This document shows, piece after piece, positions 46,221-55,201 of a stretch of DNA of 64,000 bases; within the stretch, counting starts at the first letter, position 1, and the number at the start of each line of letters is the position of its first letter. The DNA comes from Clostridium arbusti SL206. Lineage in GTDB: Bacteria; Bacillota; Clostridia; Clostridiales; Clostridiaceae. Position numbers and translations under genes: made by a program. The notes beneath the pieces are model-generated. The model was not told where the DNA came from and made no database searches. It was given only the letters and a program-made list of their open reading frames with translations. The stretch is from NCBI RefSeq assembly GCF_000246895.1, contig NZ_BAEV01000005.1:1-64000 (forward strand), given 5' to 3'.

Positions 46221-47252
46221 TCTAATAAACATAGCATCTCCAAAGCTAAAGAATCTATATTTTTCCTTTACTGCTCTTTCATATGCATTCATTACTATTT
46301 CTCTACTGGATAGAGCACTGACTAACATTATTAAGGTGGACTCAGGCAGGTGAAAATTTGTTATAAGTCCATCAACCACCCTGTATTTGTATCCAGGATA
46401 TATAAATATATCAGTCCATCCTGTAGATTCCTTAACTCTTCCCTTTTCATCTCCAATGGTTTCAAGAGTTCTTGTAGAAGTTGTTCCTACAGAAATAACT
46501 CTTCCACCCTTTTCTTTTGTATCATTTATTGTATCTGCACTTTCTTTTGAAAGTATATAAAATTCTGAATGCATATGATGCTGTTCTATATTTTCAACCT
46601 TTACTGGTCTAAAAGTACCAAGACCTACATGTAAAGTTAAAAATACCGTTTTTATTCCCTTTTTTCTTATTTTATCTAAAAGTTCATTGGTGAAATGTAG
46701 ACCCGCAGTTGGTGCAGCAGCAGATCCTTCATTTTTTGAATAAACGGTCTGATACTGCTCTTTATCTTTTAATTTCTCTGTTATATAAGGAGGAAGTGGC
46801 ATTTGACCTAATTCATCCAAAATCTCTTCAAAAATACCCTTGTACTCAAATTTTATTATTCTATTACCTTCTTCTGCTACTTCCTTTACTTCTGCCTTTA
46901 GAATACCATCTCCAAATTCAAACCTGGCACCAACTTTTGCTTTTTTACCAGGTTTCACTAGTGTCTCCCAGGTATCCTTATCTATTCTCTTTAAAAGGAG
47001 TAATTCTATTTTTCCACCGCTACCTTCTTTAGCCCCTATGAGCCTTGCAGGAATAACCCTAGTATCATTTAAAACCAAACAATCTCCAGGATTCAAGTAA
47101 TCAATTATATCTTTAAAAACCTTATGTTCAATTTCACCTTTATCCTTATTTAAAACCATTAATCTGCATTCATCTCTTTTTTCTGCTGGATGCTGCGCTA
47201 TTAATCCCTCTGGTAAATCAAAATCAAAATCCTTAAGTTGCAAAAACTCCAC
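46218..47252 (-). CDS. queA: S-adenosylmethionine:tRNA ribosyltransferase-isomerase
   Basis: 344 residues. It transfers the ribosyl part of SAM to preQ1 in tRNA, making epoxyqueuosine. [26 protein letters not shown] is the N-terminal signature, and [13 protein letters not shown] (~176) and GTTSTRTLE (~256) are conserved loops. The stop codon TAA is contributed by the end of the adjoining dispersed repeat. It is preceded by ruvB (46 bases) and followed by tgt. Confidence 0.96.
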   Translation of the reverse strand: MEFLQLKDFDFDLPEGLIAQHPAEKRDECRLMVLNKDKGEIEHKVFKDIIDYLNPGDCLVLNDTRVIPARLIGAKEGSGGKIELLLLKRIDKDTWETLVKPGKKAKVGARFEFGDGILKAEVKEVAEEGNRIIKFEYKGIFEEILDELGQMPLPPYITEKLKDKEQYQTVYSKNEGSAAAPTAGLHFTNELLDKIRKKGIKTVFLTLHVGLGTFRPVKVENIEQHHMHSEFYILSKESADTINDTKEKGGRVISVGTTSTRTLETIGDEKGRVKESTGWTDIFIYPGYKYRVVDGLITNFHLPESTLIMLVSALSSREIVMNAYERAVKEKYRFFSFGDAMFIR

Positions 47253-47298
47253 CCTCTTTAAAAATTTAGCTATAATATATAAGGTATTTTCACATACC

Positions 47299-48342
47299 TT
47301 ACTTATCTTTTTTATTGAATACGGAACACTGAGTATAATCTTTATCTACGTTCCTATTTCTCTTTAAATGCTTGTATGCTTTATCCGTTGCCACTCTTCC
47401 TCTTGGTGTTCTGGTAATAAACCCCTTTTGTAGTAGATAGGGTTCATATACCTCATCTAGGGTATCTAGTTCTTCTCCTATAAAATAAGCTAAGGTTTCA
47501 AGCCCTACTGGTCCTCCATTAAAGTTATCAACTATACCTTCAAGAATTTTATTATCTATTCTATCAAAACCTTCTTTATCTACTTCTAAAAGTTCTAAAG
47601 CTTTTTCTGCTGATTGAATATCAATAATACCATTTCCCTTAACTTCAGAATAATCTCTGACTCTCTTTAAAAGCCTATTGGCAATTCTAGGTGTTCCTCT
47701 TGAACGTCTAGCTATTTCAAGTGCAGAATCTTCTTCTATTTCTATCTTTAATATAGATGCAGATCTAACTATTATCTCTTTAAGCTCTTCATCTTCATAA
47801 AATTCCATAGGACACATTACTCCAAACCTATCTCTAAGTGGAGAAGTTAAAAGTCCTACTCTAGTAGTCGCCCCAATTAAAGTGAATTTAGGAAGATCTA
47901 GTCTTATGGATTTGGCAGCTGCACCCTTACCTATAATTATATCTAAAGCATAGTCTTCCATAGCAGGATATAGTATTTCCTCTACACTTCTGTTTAATCT
48001 ATGAATTTCATCAATAAATAACACATCGAATTCAGATAAACCTGTGAGTATAGCTGCTAAATCCCCTGCTCTTTCTATGGCAGGACCTGATGTTATTTTA
48101 AGATTTCCTCCCATTTCCTTTGCAATAATATTAGCAAGAGTAGTTTTACCAAGTCCCGGGGGGCCATAGAATAAAACATGATCTAAAGCTTCTCTTCTCT
48201 TCCTGGCTGCCTTCACAAAAATGTTAAGTTTTTCTTTAACTTTATTTTGTCCTATATATTCTTTTAGCCTTTGCGGTCTTAAGCTATACTCTATATCAAC
48301 ATCTTCTCCTAAATCTACAGCACTTAGTATCCTTTCCTCCAT
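47299..48342 (-). CDS. ruvB: Holliday junction branch migration helicase RuvB
   Basis: 347 residues. The AAA+ motor shows Walker [13 protein letters not shown] near 61, Walker [13 protein letters not shown] and sensor [18 protein letters not shown], and ends in a winged helix ([20 protein letters not shown]). It moves Holliday junctions with RuvA. It lies 10 bases downstream of ruvA. Confidence 0.97.
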   Translation of the reverse strand: MEERILSAVDLGEDVDIEYSLRPQRLKEYIGQNKVKEKLNIFVKAARKRREALDHVLFYGPPGLGKTTLANIIAKEMGGNLKITSGPAIERAGDLAAILTGLSEFDVLFIDEIHRLNRSVEEILYPAMEDYALDIIIGKGAAAKSIRLDLPKFTLIGATTRVGLLTSPLRDRFGVMCPMEFYEDEELKEIIVRSASILKIEIEEDSALEIARRSRGTPRIANRLLKRVRDYSEVKGNGIIDIQSAEKALELLEVDKEGFDRIDNKILEGIVDNFNGGPVGLETLAYFIGEELDTLDEVYEPYLLQKGFITRTPRGRVATDKAYKHLKRNRNVDKDYTQCSVFNKKDK

Positions 48343-48352
48343 ATTCTCCCCC

Positions 48353-48955
48353 CTAATTCATTAAAAACTTTAAGCATTCTTTAATTATACTTTCTAAACT
48401 TTCAGATCTGTCTGAAGCATCTATTGCTTTTTCCGCTTCTTTTTCTGAATATCCTAGTGATATAAGGGCTCCCATAACTTCAGCCATCTTTTTATCCTGT
48501 TTGAAAATATCTTCTGAATTTTCATCATCTGTGGCTTTTAGCACAAATTCATCTGCTTCAATCTTGTCTTTTAATTCAAGAATTATTCTCTGTGCTATTT
48601 TTTTACCTACTCCCGGAGCCTTTGTTATTACTTTTTCATCTCCAGTTAATATGGCATATTTCAAATTATTAACCGTGCATATAGATAGAAGAGACAAGCA
48701 TGCCTTGGCTCCTACTCCATTTATGATGAGCAGTCTATTAAACATACCTCTCTCTTCTTCAGTAAGAAATCCATAAAGCCCAATAAAATCTTCCCTTACT
48801 ATCTGCTCAAGATATAGCAGTACCTCATCTCCAGTTTTCGGCATAGCAGACATTGTACTTCCTGACACGTATATTTTATATCCAATACCATTATTCTCTA
48901 TAATAACATAATCTTTATCTATTCCAATAAAAATACCTTTTATATATGTATACAA
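48353..48955 (-). CDS. ruvA: Holliday junction binding protein RuvA
   Basis: 200 residues: OB fold (1-63), two helix-hairpin-helix motifs ([36 protein letters not shown]) and a C-terminal RuvB-binding domain ([16 protein letters not shown]). It forms the tetramer that holds the junction open. No ruvC gene is adjacent, as is normal in Firmicutes. Confidence 0.96.
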   Translation of the reverse strand: MYTYIKGIFIGIDKDYVIIENNGIGYKIYVSGSTMSAMPKTGDEVLLYLEQIVREDFIGLYGFLTEEERGMFNRLLIINGVGAKACLSLLSICTVNNLKYAILTGDEKVITKAPGVGKKIAQRIILELKDKIEADEFVLKATDDENSEDIFKQDKKMAEVMGALISLGYSEKEAEKAIDASDRSESLESIIKECLKFLMN

Positions 48956-48985
48956 ACTTATCCCTCACTTTGATCAAACATGTTA

Positions 48986-49042
48986 AAACAAATAACAAAG
49001 CAATTATACTAGTATACTCACTAGTTATTTTTAAAGACACCT
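48986..49042. repeat. Degraded dispersed repeat upstream of ruvA
   Basis: ATACTAGTATACTCACTAGT then TATTTTTAAAGACAC matches the reverse-orientation family (ACTAGCATACTGACTAGTTA). The left arm AAAACAAATAACAAAG is worn. A probable old copy between bofC and ruvA. Confidence 0.5.
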
Positions 49043-49117
49043 ATCTTTAAAAGCTAATATATACTTTACCATTTTAATTATGTTAATTCAAGCTTCTAAG
49101 AAAATCATAAAATATAA

Positions 49118-49139
49118 AAAGAAAAAGCCCTTAGGCTTA
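49118..49139 (-). terminator. Terminator at the BofC-like gene end
   Basis: On the minus strand AAGCC-TAAG-GGCTT is followed by TTTCTTTTT and overlaps the stop codon. It is short (5 bp) but has a good T-tract. Confidence 0.6.
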
Positions 49140-49760
49140 GGATGTAAAGTCTGAAAGGCTATCTCTCGCTTCTTCTATTGTATCATATTCCTGTGAATCC
49201 TTATTAAATATCATTTCGTCTTCACCTTTGTGATTGATATTTCCACCGGTTTCTTCTAATTCCAATTCACCTTCATCATTTACTAAATAGATTTCAAAAG
49301 AGTCTCCATTGAGTTTTGGAACGAATTTACCAGGAGAGTGAACCTTTACACATACTATTTCATTACTTTTAGTTTCAATTTTAAATCCTTTTTCTTTAAA
49401 ACTGTTATAAACATCCTTTACTGTTTTACCATCCATACCTTCACTAGTTGTATCAGAACGTTTTATATTATCTTCATTAACTTCATCGTTTCCATTTAAA
49501 GAGTTATGTTTTCTGTCTACGTATATAACCGGCAAGTCCTTTTTTATAACTGTATTATCTGTAGCTGGATCTCTTTTACTATTATTCATATTTACAGTCT
49601 GTATATTGGATTTATTGTCATTCTTCCCGTTCTTTAAATATTTTGTGTACAGATAAGACACATCTTTTTTTAATACACTCTTATATCCATAACAAAATGA
49701 AGCTGTAAAAACAAATAATAAAACTAAGATTCCCATTGCAATTTTTCTATTCTTATTCAT
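49137..49760 (-). CDS. BofC-like membrane-anchored protein
   Basis: 207 residues: one N-terminal membrane helix (7-26), a hydrophilic Asn/Lys/Asp-rich linker (~30-105), and a C-terminal domain (TVKDVYNSFKEKGFKIETKS..SFEIYLVNDEGELELEETGG..DTIEEARDSL) resembling the BofC C-terminal domain. In Bacillus BofC is a forespore protein that restrains the SpoIVB protease. Here the resemblance covers the C terminus only, so a sporulation role is likely but not shown. It lies between bioA and ruvA on the same strand with a terminator at its end. Confidence 0.65.
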   Translation of the reverse strand: MNKNRKIAMGILVLLFVFTASFCYGYKSVLKKDVSYLYTKYLKNGKNDNKSNIQTVNMNNSKRDPATDNTVIKKDLPVIYVDRKHNSLNGNDEVNEDNIKRSDTTSEGMDGKTVKDVYNSFKEKGFKIETKSNEIVCVKVHSPGKFVPKLNGDSFEIYLVNDEGELELEETGGNINHKGEDEMIFNKDSQEYDTIEEARDSLSDFTS

Positions 49761-49866
49761 ATTAATCCCTCCTATAGAGGAATTATTGACAAATAGCCTT
49801 ATTTTTAAACCTATAATAAATATTTTGGTAAATATTTGTTAATAGACTTCATTTACTATTTAATAA

Positions 49867-51219
49867 CTAATGATTAGTTTGAAAATATTCATCAATACTG
49901 TGAAAACACTTATTTACCATGTACTCTATATCTTTTTCATTAATTACATAAGGAGGCATAAAATATAGTACATCTCCAATAGGTCTTAGAAGCAATCCAT
50001 TTTTTAAAGCTATCTTATATATCTCATATCCTGTACGTTTCTTCCAATTAAACTTCTCTTTAGTTTTTTTATTTTTCACAAGTTCTAATGCCGTAATCAT
50101 TCCAATTTGACGCATATCACCTACAAATGAATTTTTACCTGCTTTTTCAGTTACTAAATCCCTAATAATTCCAGACTTTATTTTATTATTCTCTATTATA
50201 TTTTCTTCATTAAAAATCTTAAGGCTCTCGCATGCAATTGCACATGCCATTGCATTACCTGAATAAGTATGACTATGTATAAAAGCTTTTAATGTAGAAA
50301 AATCATCATAAAAAGCATTATATATATCCTCAGTGGTCATAACCACGGACATTGGCATGTATCCAGCACTTATACCTTTAGATAAGCACATTATATCTGG
50401 ACTTATATCAGCATGATTACATGCAAACATCTTTCCCGTTCTGCCAAATCCAACTGCTATTTCATCTGCGATTAAGTGAACATCATAAAAAGTACAGGCT
50501 TTTCTCAGCTTTCTTAAATACATAGGAGAATAAATTTTCATACCAGCCGCACACTGAACCATAGGCTCAATAATTATGGCGCATAGTTCCTCATGATATT
50601 GTTCTAATGCCTTTTCCATATATTCAAAACATTCTGCATTGCAATTTGATCTTTCTTTCCCATATTTGCACCTATAACAATCAGGTGCTTCAACTCTAAC
50701 AGTATCCAAAAGTAATGGTTTATATATTTTGCTATAAAGATCTAAATCCCCTACAGATAATGCCCCTATTGTTTCTCCATGATAAGCATCGGTTAAAGCT
50801 GCAAATCTAACCTTTTTAATTTTTCCCATTTGTTGATGATATTGAAAACTCATTTTTAAAGCTATCTCTACTGCAGAAGATCCATTGTCTGAAAAAAATA
50901 CTTTTTTTAATCCTTTAGGTGAGATATTAGTTAATTTTTCAGATAATTCAATTGCAGGCTTATTTGAAAAGTGTGCAAAAATAACATGTTCAATTTCATT
51001 TAGTTGTTTCTCAATAGCTTTATTTATCCTAACATTACTATGTCCAAAAATGTTTGTCCACCATGAACTTATGCAATCTAAATAGGAATGTCCATCCACA
51101 TCGTATAGATAACATCCTTTTCCTCGCTCTATTACTATTGGAGGTAATTCCTCATAGTCTTTCATTTGGGAACATGGATGCCATATATATTTTAAATCTT
51201 TTTTTTGAAATTCATTCAT
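49867..51219 (-). CDS. bioA: Adenosylmethionine-8-amino-7-oxononanoate aminotransferase
   Basis: 450 residues from ATG 51219, chosen because GGAGG lies 8 bases upstream; a further in-frame ATG at 51234 would place the ribosome site inside the gene. It makes 7,8-diaminopelargonate with SAM as amino donor, using PLP bound at the Lys of CLSKGISAGYMPMS (~285). WHPCSQMKDYE and DEIAVGFGRTGKMFACNHADISPD are BioA signatures. Last gene of the bioY-bioD-bioA set. No bioB or bioF lies in the window. Confidence 0.95.
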   Translation of the reverse strand: MNEFQKKDLKYIWHPCSQMKDYEELPPIVIERGKGCYLYDVDGHSYLDCISSWWTNIFGHSNVRINKAIEKQLNEIEHVIFAHFSNKPAIELSEKLTNISPKGLKKVFFSDNGSSAVEIALKMSFQYHQQMGKIKKVRFAALTDAYHGETIGALSVGDLDLYSKIYKPLLLDTVRVEAPDCYRCKYGKERSNCNAECFEYMEKALEQYHEELCAIIIEPMVQCAAGMKIYSPMYLRKLRKACTFYDVHLIADEIAVGFGRTGKMFACNHADISPDIMCLSKGISAGYMPMSVVMTTEDIYNAFYDDFSTLKAFIHSHTYSGNAMACAIACESLKIFNEENIIENNKIKSGIIRDLVTEKAGKNSFVGDMRQIGMITALELVKNKKTKEKFNWKKRTGYEIYKIALKNGLLLRPIGDVLYFMPPYVINEKDIEYMVNKCFHSIDEYFQTNH

Positions 51220-51235
51220 CTGTCCTGCCTCCATA

Positions 51236-51955
51236 CTATCTCATACACTTAATTATTTCTTTAGGATTAAACACTTTTTCCGATAACTTCTTTATTTCTT
51301 CATGAAACTCATCACAATTTCCATCAATCAATGGCATAACTCCCAGTATATGAATATGTGTCATGTATTTTATCATAGAAATATTGTCATTACACAGCTC
51401 TGTATTTTCATATTTATTAATTATTATGCCTTTTATAGATATACCTACATTTTCTAGATATTTAACAGTTAAAATTGTATGATTTATAGTTCCTAATTCT
51501 GCACTTGTAACTAGGATTACATCCATATCCATTTCCTTTATTAAATTGTCTAAATTATATATTTGATTTTCTACATAGCTAATAGGACAAATTATGCCTC
51601 CACTGCCTTCACATATTATATAATCATATTTGCCTTTTAATTTTTCATATTTATCTTTTATTACTTTTACATCAATAGGTTTATTTTCAATTTTTGATGC
51701 CAAAAATGGCGATACCGCTGTTTTATAAATGTAAGGTGTTAAATCTTCATATTTTTCATTTATACCACTAATATTACATACAAACTTTGTGTCTCCTGGT
51801 ATTAAAACTTCATCCTCTATTTCCGCCCCACTTAGTGCCGCTTTATAATAACATGTATTATATCCATTCTTACGCAACAGATATACCAGTGATCCTGTAA
51901 CTAAAGTTTTACCTATATCTGTATCCGTTCCTACTATGTATATACCTTTCGTCAT
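51236..51955 (-). CDS. bioD: Dethiobiotin synthetase
   Basis: 239 residues. It closes the ureido ring of dethiobiotin from diaminopelargonate, CO2 and ATP. The P-loop GTDTDIGKTLVTGSL is at residues ~8-22, YYKAALSG carries the catalytic Lys region, and CEGSGGIICPISY follows. The start has GGAGG upstream. The stop lies 16 bases before the bioA start; bioY lies 130 bases upstream. Confidence 0.95.
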   Translation of the reverse strand: MTKGIYIVGTDTDIGKTLVTGSLVYLLRKNGYNTCYYKAALSGAEIEDEVLIPGDTKFVCNISGINEKYEDLTPYIYKTAVSPFLASKIENKPIDVKVIKDKYEKLKGKYDYIICEGSGGIICPISYVENQIYNLDNLIKEMDMDVILVTSAELGTINHTILTVKYLENVGISIKGIIINKYENTELCNDNISMIKYMTHIHILGVMPLIDGNCDEFHEEIKKLSEKVFNPKEIIKCMR

Positions 51956-52085
51956 TTATTCAACCTCCATTATTATATATATTAATTTTCTTCCGCTATC
52001 CCATATAATAATACTCTTGTCCATAATTGTGATATTGTCACACCTAAAATGTCATACGTTTATCTATTCATTAACTTCAGTAAAA

Positions 52086-52649
52086 CTACGGTAAGACCTT
52101 CCTAGATTCTTGTCCAAATTTCACTATAGGCTTCAATTTTAGTGCTAATGCTGATGCTGCCATGCTAACTAAAAGATCTCCTCCTACACAGATAACAAAT
52201 CCATAAAATATAGCCCATTTAATTGTTTTTGCATCACCCATATATAAATTATAAATTATGTATAAATATATAACTCCAAATAAATATACAAAGAATAGTC
52301 CACTTAAAATACATATTAAAGTCTTTATAAAAGTTAATCTTTTAATTGTATAGGATACCTTTCCTATTACATATGCAGCAACTATAAAACCTATTAAATA
52401 TCCAAATGTTGGTTTAAATATATAGTACAATCCCCCTCCTTCAGTAAAAATCGGAACACCCATAAGACCAATAATTACATATAAAATTTGCGATAGTGCT
52501 CCCAGTTTAGGTCCAAGTATTATTCCAGCCATAGCGCAGAATAAAAATTGAAGTGTAAATGGAACATAGGGTATGGGTATTTTTATAAATGCTCCTATGG
52601 CAGTCAGCGAAGCAAATATTGATACCATAACAAGTTCACGTGTTTTCAA
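52086..52649 (-). CDS. bioY: Biotin transporter substrate-binding subunit BioY
   Basis: 187 residues with five to six membrane helices. It is the S component of an ECF-type biotin importer and needs EcfAAT from elsewhere. The family pattern KIPIPYVPFTLQFLFCAMAGIILGPKLGALSQILYVIIGLMGVPIF is clear in the first 70 residues. It leads the biotin operon, with a sigma-A promoter and a BirA operator directly upstream. Uptake and late synthesis are thus switched together. Confidence 0.93.
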   Translation of the reverse strand: MKTRELVMVSIFASLTAIGAFIKIPIPYVPFTLQFLFCAMAGIILGPKLGALSQILYVIIGLMGVPIFTEGGGLYYIFKPTFGYLIGFIVAAYVIGKVSYTIKRLTFIKTLICILSGLFFVYLFGVIYLYIIYNLYMGDAKTIKWAIFYGFVICVGGDLLVSMAASALALKLKPIVKFGQESRKVLP

Positions 52650-52673
52650 TTTGATGGCCTCCTTAAATCTATA

Positions 52674-52705
52674 TTGTCAACTATATATCATATTTAAGTT
52701 AACAA
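52674..52705 (-). promoter_or_regulatory. BirA (biotin repressor) operator
   Basis: TTGTTAAC, 16 bases, GTTGACAA on the minus strand matches the known Firmicutes BirA half-sites (TTGTTAAC/GTTAACAA) with one change. It covers the predicted transcription start of bioY, so biotin-loaded BirA should block the operon. Confidence 0.85.
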
Positions 52706-52709
52706 TATA

Positions 52710-52738
52710 AATTTACTATAGCATCTAAATTTTGTCAA
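52710..52738 (-). promoter_or_regulatory. bioY promoter
   Basis: The minus strand reads TTGACA, 17 bases, TAAATT. The -35 is perfect. The start site falls in the BirA operator. Confidence 0.7.
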
Positions 52739-52776
52739 TATAAAATATTAAATTTAAAATGCCACATGTATAATAA

Positions 52777-52814
52777 AACAAGGTTAAAGAAATTAATCCT
52801 TAACCTTGTTTTAT
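52777..52814 (-). terminator. Terminator of the methyltransferase gene
   Basis: AAAACAAGGTTAA pairs perfectly with TTAACCTTGTTTT around a 12-base loop at the gene end. Confidence 0.8.
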
Positions 52815-53443
52815 TACTTTTCTCCTATACCACATATCCAATTTTTATCTTCTTTCACATCTATCTTTATATTCTTATATCCTGCCTTTTTAAATAATTC
52901 TTCAAATTCTTTAGGGGTGTGCACTTCCATATTTCCTATTTTAATAAATTCATCATTTCTCTCTTTAAACTTTTCATCAGCATATATCTCATTTATTACA
53001 ATTATTTTTCCTGATGGTTTTAAAACCCTTTTTATTTCAATAAGATTATTAACTATATCAGGCCAAAAATACATAGTTTCTACAGCTGATACCATGTCAA
53101 ACTTTTCATTTTCAAAAGGAAGTTTCTCTACACTAGCATTTAAAATCTCAACTTTATCTTTTTCCATTAATTCTTTATTATATTCACTAGCCCAATTTAC
53201 ACAATCCTTTGAATAGTCAATTCCAAAAACCTTTCCTTTATTAGCTAAAGATGCAAGTCTATTTACGGTTCTTCCACCACCACAGCCTATATCTAGAATA
53301 ATGCTATCTTCTTTTATCTCTATTTTATCAAGTCCCCAAGTTGTTAATTCAAAATGACTTTCATTCATACCTTCTACTACAAATTTTCCCATTTCACCCT
53401 TAGGTTTTCTACACTGATTTAATTTTTTTGCAATTTCACTCAT
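52814..53443 (-). CDS. Class I SAM-dependent methyltransferase
   Basis: 209 residues. SAM-binding motif I is ILDIGCGGGRTVNRLA (~49-64), motif II VFGIDYSKDCVNWA, motif III FDMVSAVETMYFWPD. It belongs to the UbiE/Methyltransf_11 type. The N terminus LNQCRKPKGEMGKFVVEGMNESH is common in clostridial small-molecule methyltransferases. The substrate is unknown. It is a single gene with its own terminator. Confidence 0.88.
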   Translation of the reverse strand: MSEIAKKLNQCRKPKGEMGKFVVEGMNESHFELTTWGLDKIEIKEDSIILDIGCGGGRTVNRLASLANKGKVFGIDYSKDCVNWASEYNKELMEKDKVEILNASVEKLPFENEKFDMVSAVETMYFWPDIVNNLIEIKRVLKPSGKIIVINEIYADEKFKERNDEFIKIGNMEVHTPKEFEELFKKAGYKNIKIDVKEDKNWICGIGEK

Positions 53444-53603
53444 AGATTAATTCCTCCTGTGATATATCATATAATAATCATTTTCATTTACAACTAAATA
53501 ATACTCTATTATTTTAATTTGGTCAATTATCTTCATTGTTGATAATTAGACTATTACTATCAATTAATCTTGTTTTTAGTTTTATCTTTTCATGCATTAA
53601 AGG

Positions 53604-53716
53604 TTAATACCTACACCTCTAAGCGAAACGTAGGTGGGACTTTTCAATCAGGTCGGGTAGAGTCCCAACCTGATTTCCTGATATTTCAGATTGCTTAAAC
53701 GAGTTCACTGAAATTG
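53604..53716 (+). ncRNA. Structured RNA-like segment, possible IS200/IS605 end
   Basis: The segment is far less AT-rich than its flanks. CCTAC..GTAGG pairs around CTAAGCGAAA, GGGACT pairs with AGTCCC, and CAGGT..ACCTG forms an inner hairpin; it ends ACGAGTTCACTGAAA. Such tandem hairpins ending near GTTCACT are typical of the right ends and omega-RNAs of IS200/IS605-type elements, whose tnpB would lie to the left, but none is left here. A decayed element end is the best guess; an independent small RNA is the alternative. The strand is uncertain. Confidence 0.35.
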
Positions 53717-53723
53717 TAACATA

Positions 53724-53753
53724 AAAAAGCTGTTTAATTAAACAGCTTTTTTA
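53724..53753. terminator. Terminator hairpin
   Basis: AAAAAAGCTGTTTAATTAAACAGCTTTTTT is a near-perfect palindrome (stem AAAAAAGCTGTTT) with T-tracts in both directions. It serves either the structured segment (+) or the hypothetical gene at 53803 (-). Confidence 0.85.
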
Positions 53754-53802
53754 TAAAATATACTATACAATAAAATATTAAATTCTAATTACTATATTAT
53801 AA

Positions 53803-54084
53803 TTATTCTACAATTTCCCAAATATTTTTCATTTCCTTCACATATCCATACTCAATAATATCCTCATCTATTGTCTCTCGTTCTCTATTGTAATAGGATA
53901 CTGGTATAGCTACTTCTAAGGATCCACGTTGTGATAACTTGCCCTCTAAATAGTTTTCTTTCATTTTATTAAAGTTTTGAACAAGTCTTATACCTAAATT
54001 AGTATCAGTATTATAGGTGGCCCTCCAAAAATCCTTACTAGTTACACTTTCTTTTAATTTAACTTTTACTTTCTTACAAGCCAT
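53803..54084 (-). CDS. Hypothetical protein
   Basis: 93 residues from ATG 54084, where GGAGGG precedes MACKKVKVKLKE; the frame continues 23 codons further upstream through AT-rich sequence without a ribosome site. It is soluble and mixed-charge with a single Cys. I do not recognise a family. The clustered GGAGGG site, intact frame and adjoining terminator support a real gene. Confidence 0.6.
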   Translation of the reverse strand: MACKKVKVKLKESVTSKDFWRATYNTDTNLGIRLVQNFNKMKENYLEGKLSQRGSLEVAIPVSYYNRERETIDEDIIEYGYVKEMKNIWEIVE

Positions 54085-54355
54085 GCTTATCCCTCCAGTA
54101 TTAAAATTTATTACATTAATATTTATAATAATTAAATAATACGCTAAGTACAATATATTCCATAAAATAGTAATATCTATATATTTAGCTTATATTTATA
54201 TTTTATGCATCTGATTCCAAAATTTTATAACTATATATTCTTATGTACTTTCTAAAGCTTATATAAAACGTTTACTATATATTATGATAATTAAATCAAT
54301 TTGATAATTAAATCTTTAATTTTATATAGATAGACTTCTCAATTTTTTAATATTT

Positions 54356-54949
54356 TTATTTAATTTCTTTCCTGATTTTTAAATTTACACCTATACTATC
54401 AGCAATTTTTTTACATTGCTGTATGTGTTGTGGAGGAAGACAATCTACAACCGAAAGTTGTACATGTTCTACATATTTCTTAGATTTTTTAGTAAAGTCT
54501 AGAAGATCATCAAAAGCCTCTTCACCAAATCTACTATGACATATTTTATCATATTCTTTAGCATTTCTTGCATTTAAACTTACAGATATACTATCTATAA
54601 GGGATTTAAATCTTGGAGTAACATCATAATTATGAATTTTATTTGCCTGCCCATTAGTATTTATCCTTATATTCATATGAGTTTTTTCTTTAACCTTTTT
54701 ACAGACTTCAAGTACCGTATCAAGTCTTTCAAGTGGCTCTCCAAATCCACAAAACACCAATTCTTTATATTTACTTAAATCTCTAGAAAAAATATCTTTT
54801 ATTATTTCTTCTAAGGTGGGTTCTCTTTCAAGCCATAAATTATTTTGAAAAGCATCTTTAAGATTTCTCACACAAAAATCACAGGCATTTGAACATTGGT
54901 TTGTTACATTAACATAAAGATTATCTTTAATTTCATATGTAATGGTCAT
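54356..54949 (-). CDS. TatD-linked radical SAM protein
   Basis: 197 residues from ATG 54949 (AGGGG upstream; a GTG five codons earlier would overlap that site). It has the radical SAM motif NVTNQCSNACDFCVRN (CxxxCxxC, ~15-22) and FCGFGEPLERLD, IRINTNGQA and DSISVSLNA, the complete but short barrel of the TIGR04038 group, often fused or linked to TatD-like nucleases. No tatD gene lies next to it here. The substrate is unknown. Confidence 0.8.
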   Translation of the reverse strand: MTITYEIKDNLYVNVTNQCSNACDFCVRNLKDAFQNNLWLEREPTLEEIIKDIFSRDLSKYKELVFCGFGEPLERLDTVLEVCKKVKEKTHMNIRINTNGQANKIHNYDVTPRFKSLIDSISVSLNARNAKEYDKICHSRFGEEAFDDLLDFTKKSKKYVEHVQLSVVDCLPPQHIQQCKKIADSIGVNLKIRKEIK

Positions 54950-55158
54950 AGATTCACCCCTCACCTAATTAGTTAAAATAATAGCAGTTTTGCCTGTTTA
55001 TATACCTATATTTATTCCTTAAAAATATTATAACATAATTATACTTTATATAATAATGTTCAATTATCTTATAATTCATCAATATACCTAATAATCCTCT
55101 ATTTTCTTATATAATATCATTTCTAACTTAATAATTAATATCATTCCAATAAATAGTA

Positions 55159-55186
55159 TAAAAGTCCTCATTCTATTTGAGGACTT
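55159..55186 (-). terminator. Terminator of the FMN-binding protein gene
   Basis: AAAGTCCTCA pairs with TGAGGACTTT around a 7-base loop, 16 bases past the stop codon. Confidence 0.75.
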
Positions 55187-55201
55187 TCTATTTTTGTACT
55201 C

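Larger units (their letters stand above)
53444..53802. other. Intergenic region with structured segment
   Basis: This 359-base gap has an AT-rich left part and then an unusually GC-rich, foldable stretch (53604-53716) followed by a terminator (53724-53753), both listed. Confidence 0.5.

Noticed and set aside
52028..52042. TGTGA-5-TCACA as a CRP-type operator before bioD
   Set aside because: The spacer is 5 rather than 6 bases, it is a single short match, and a BirA site upstream already explains control of the operon.
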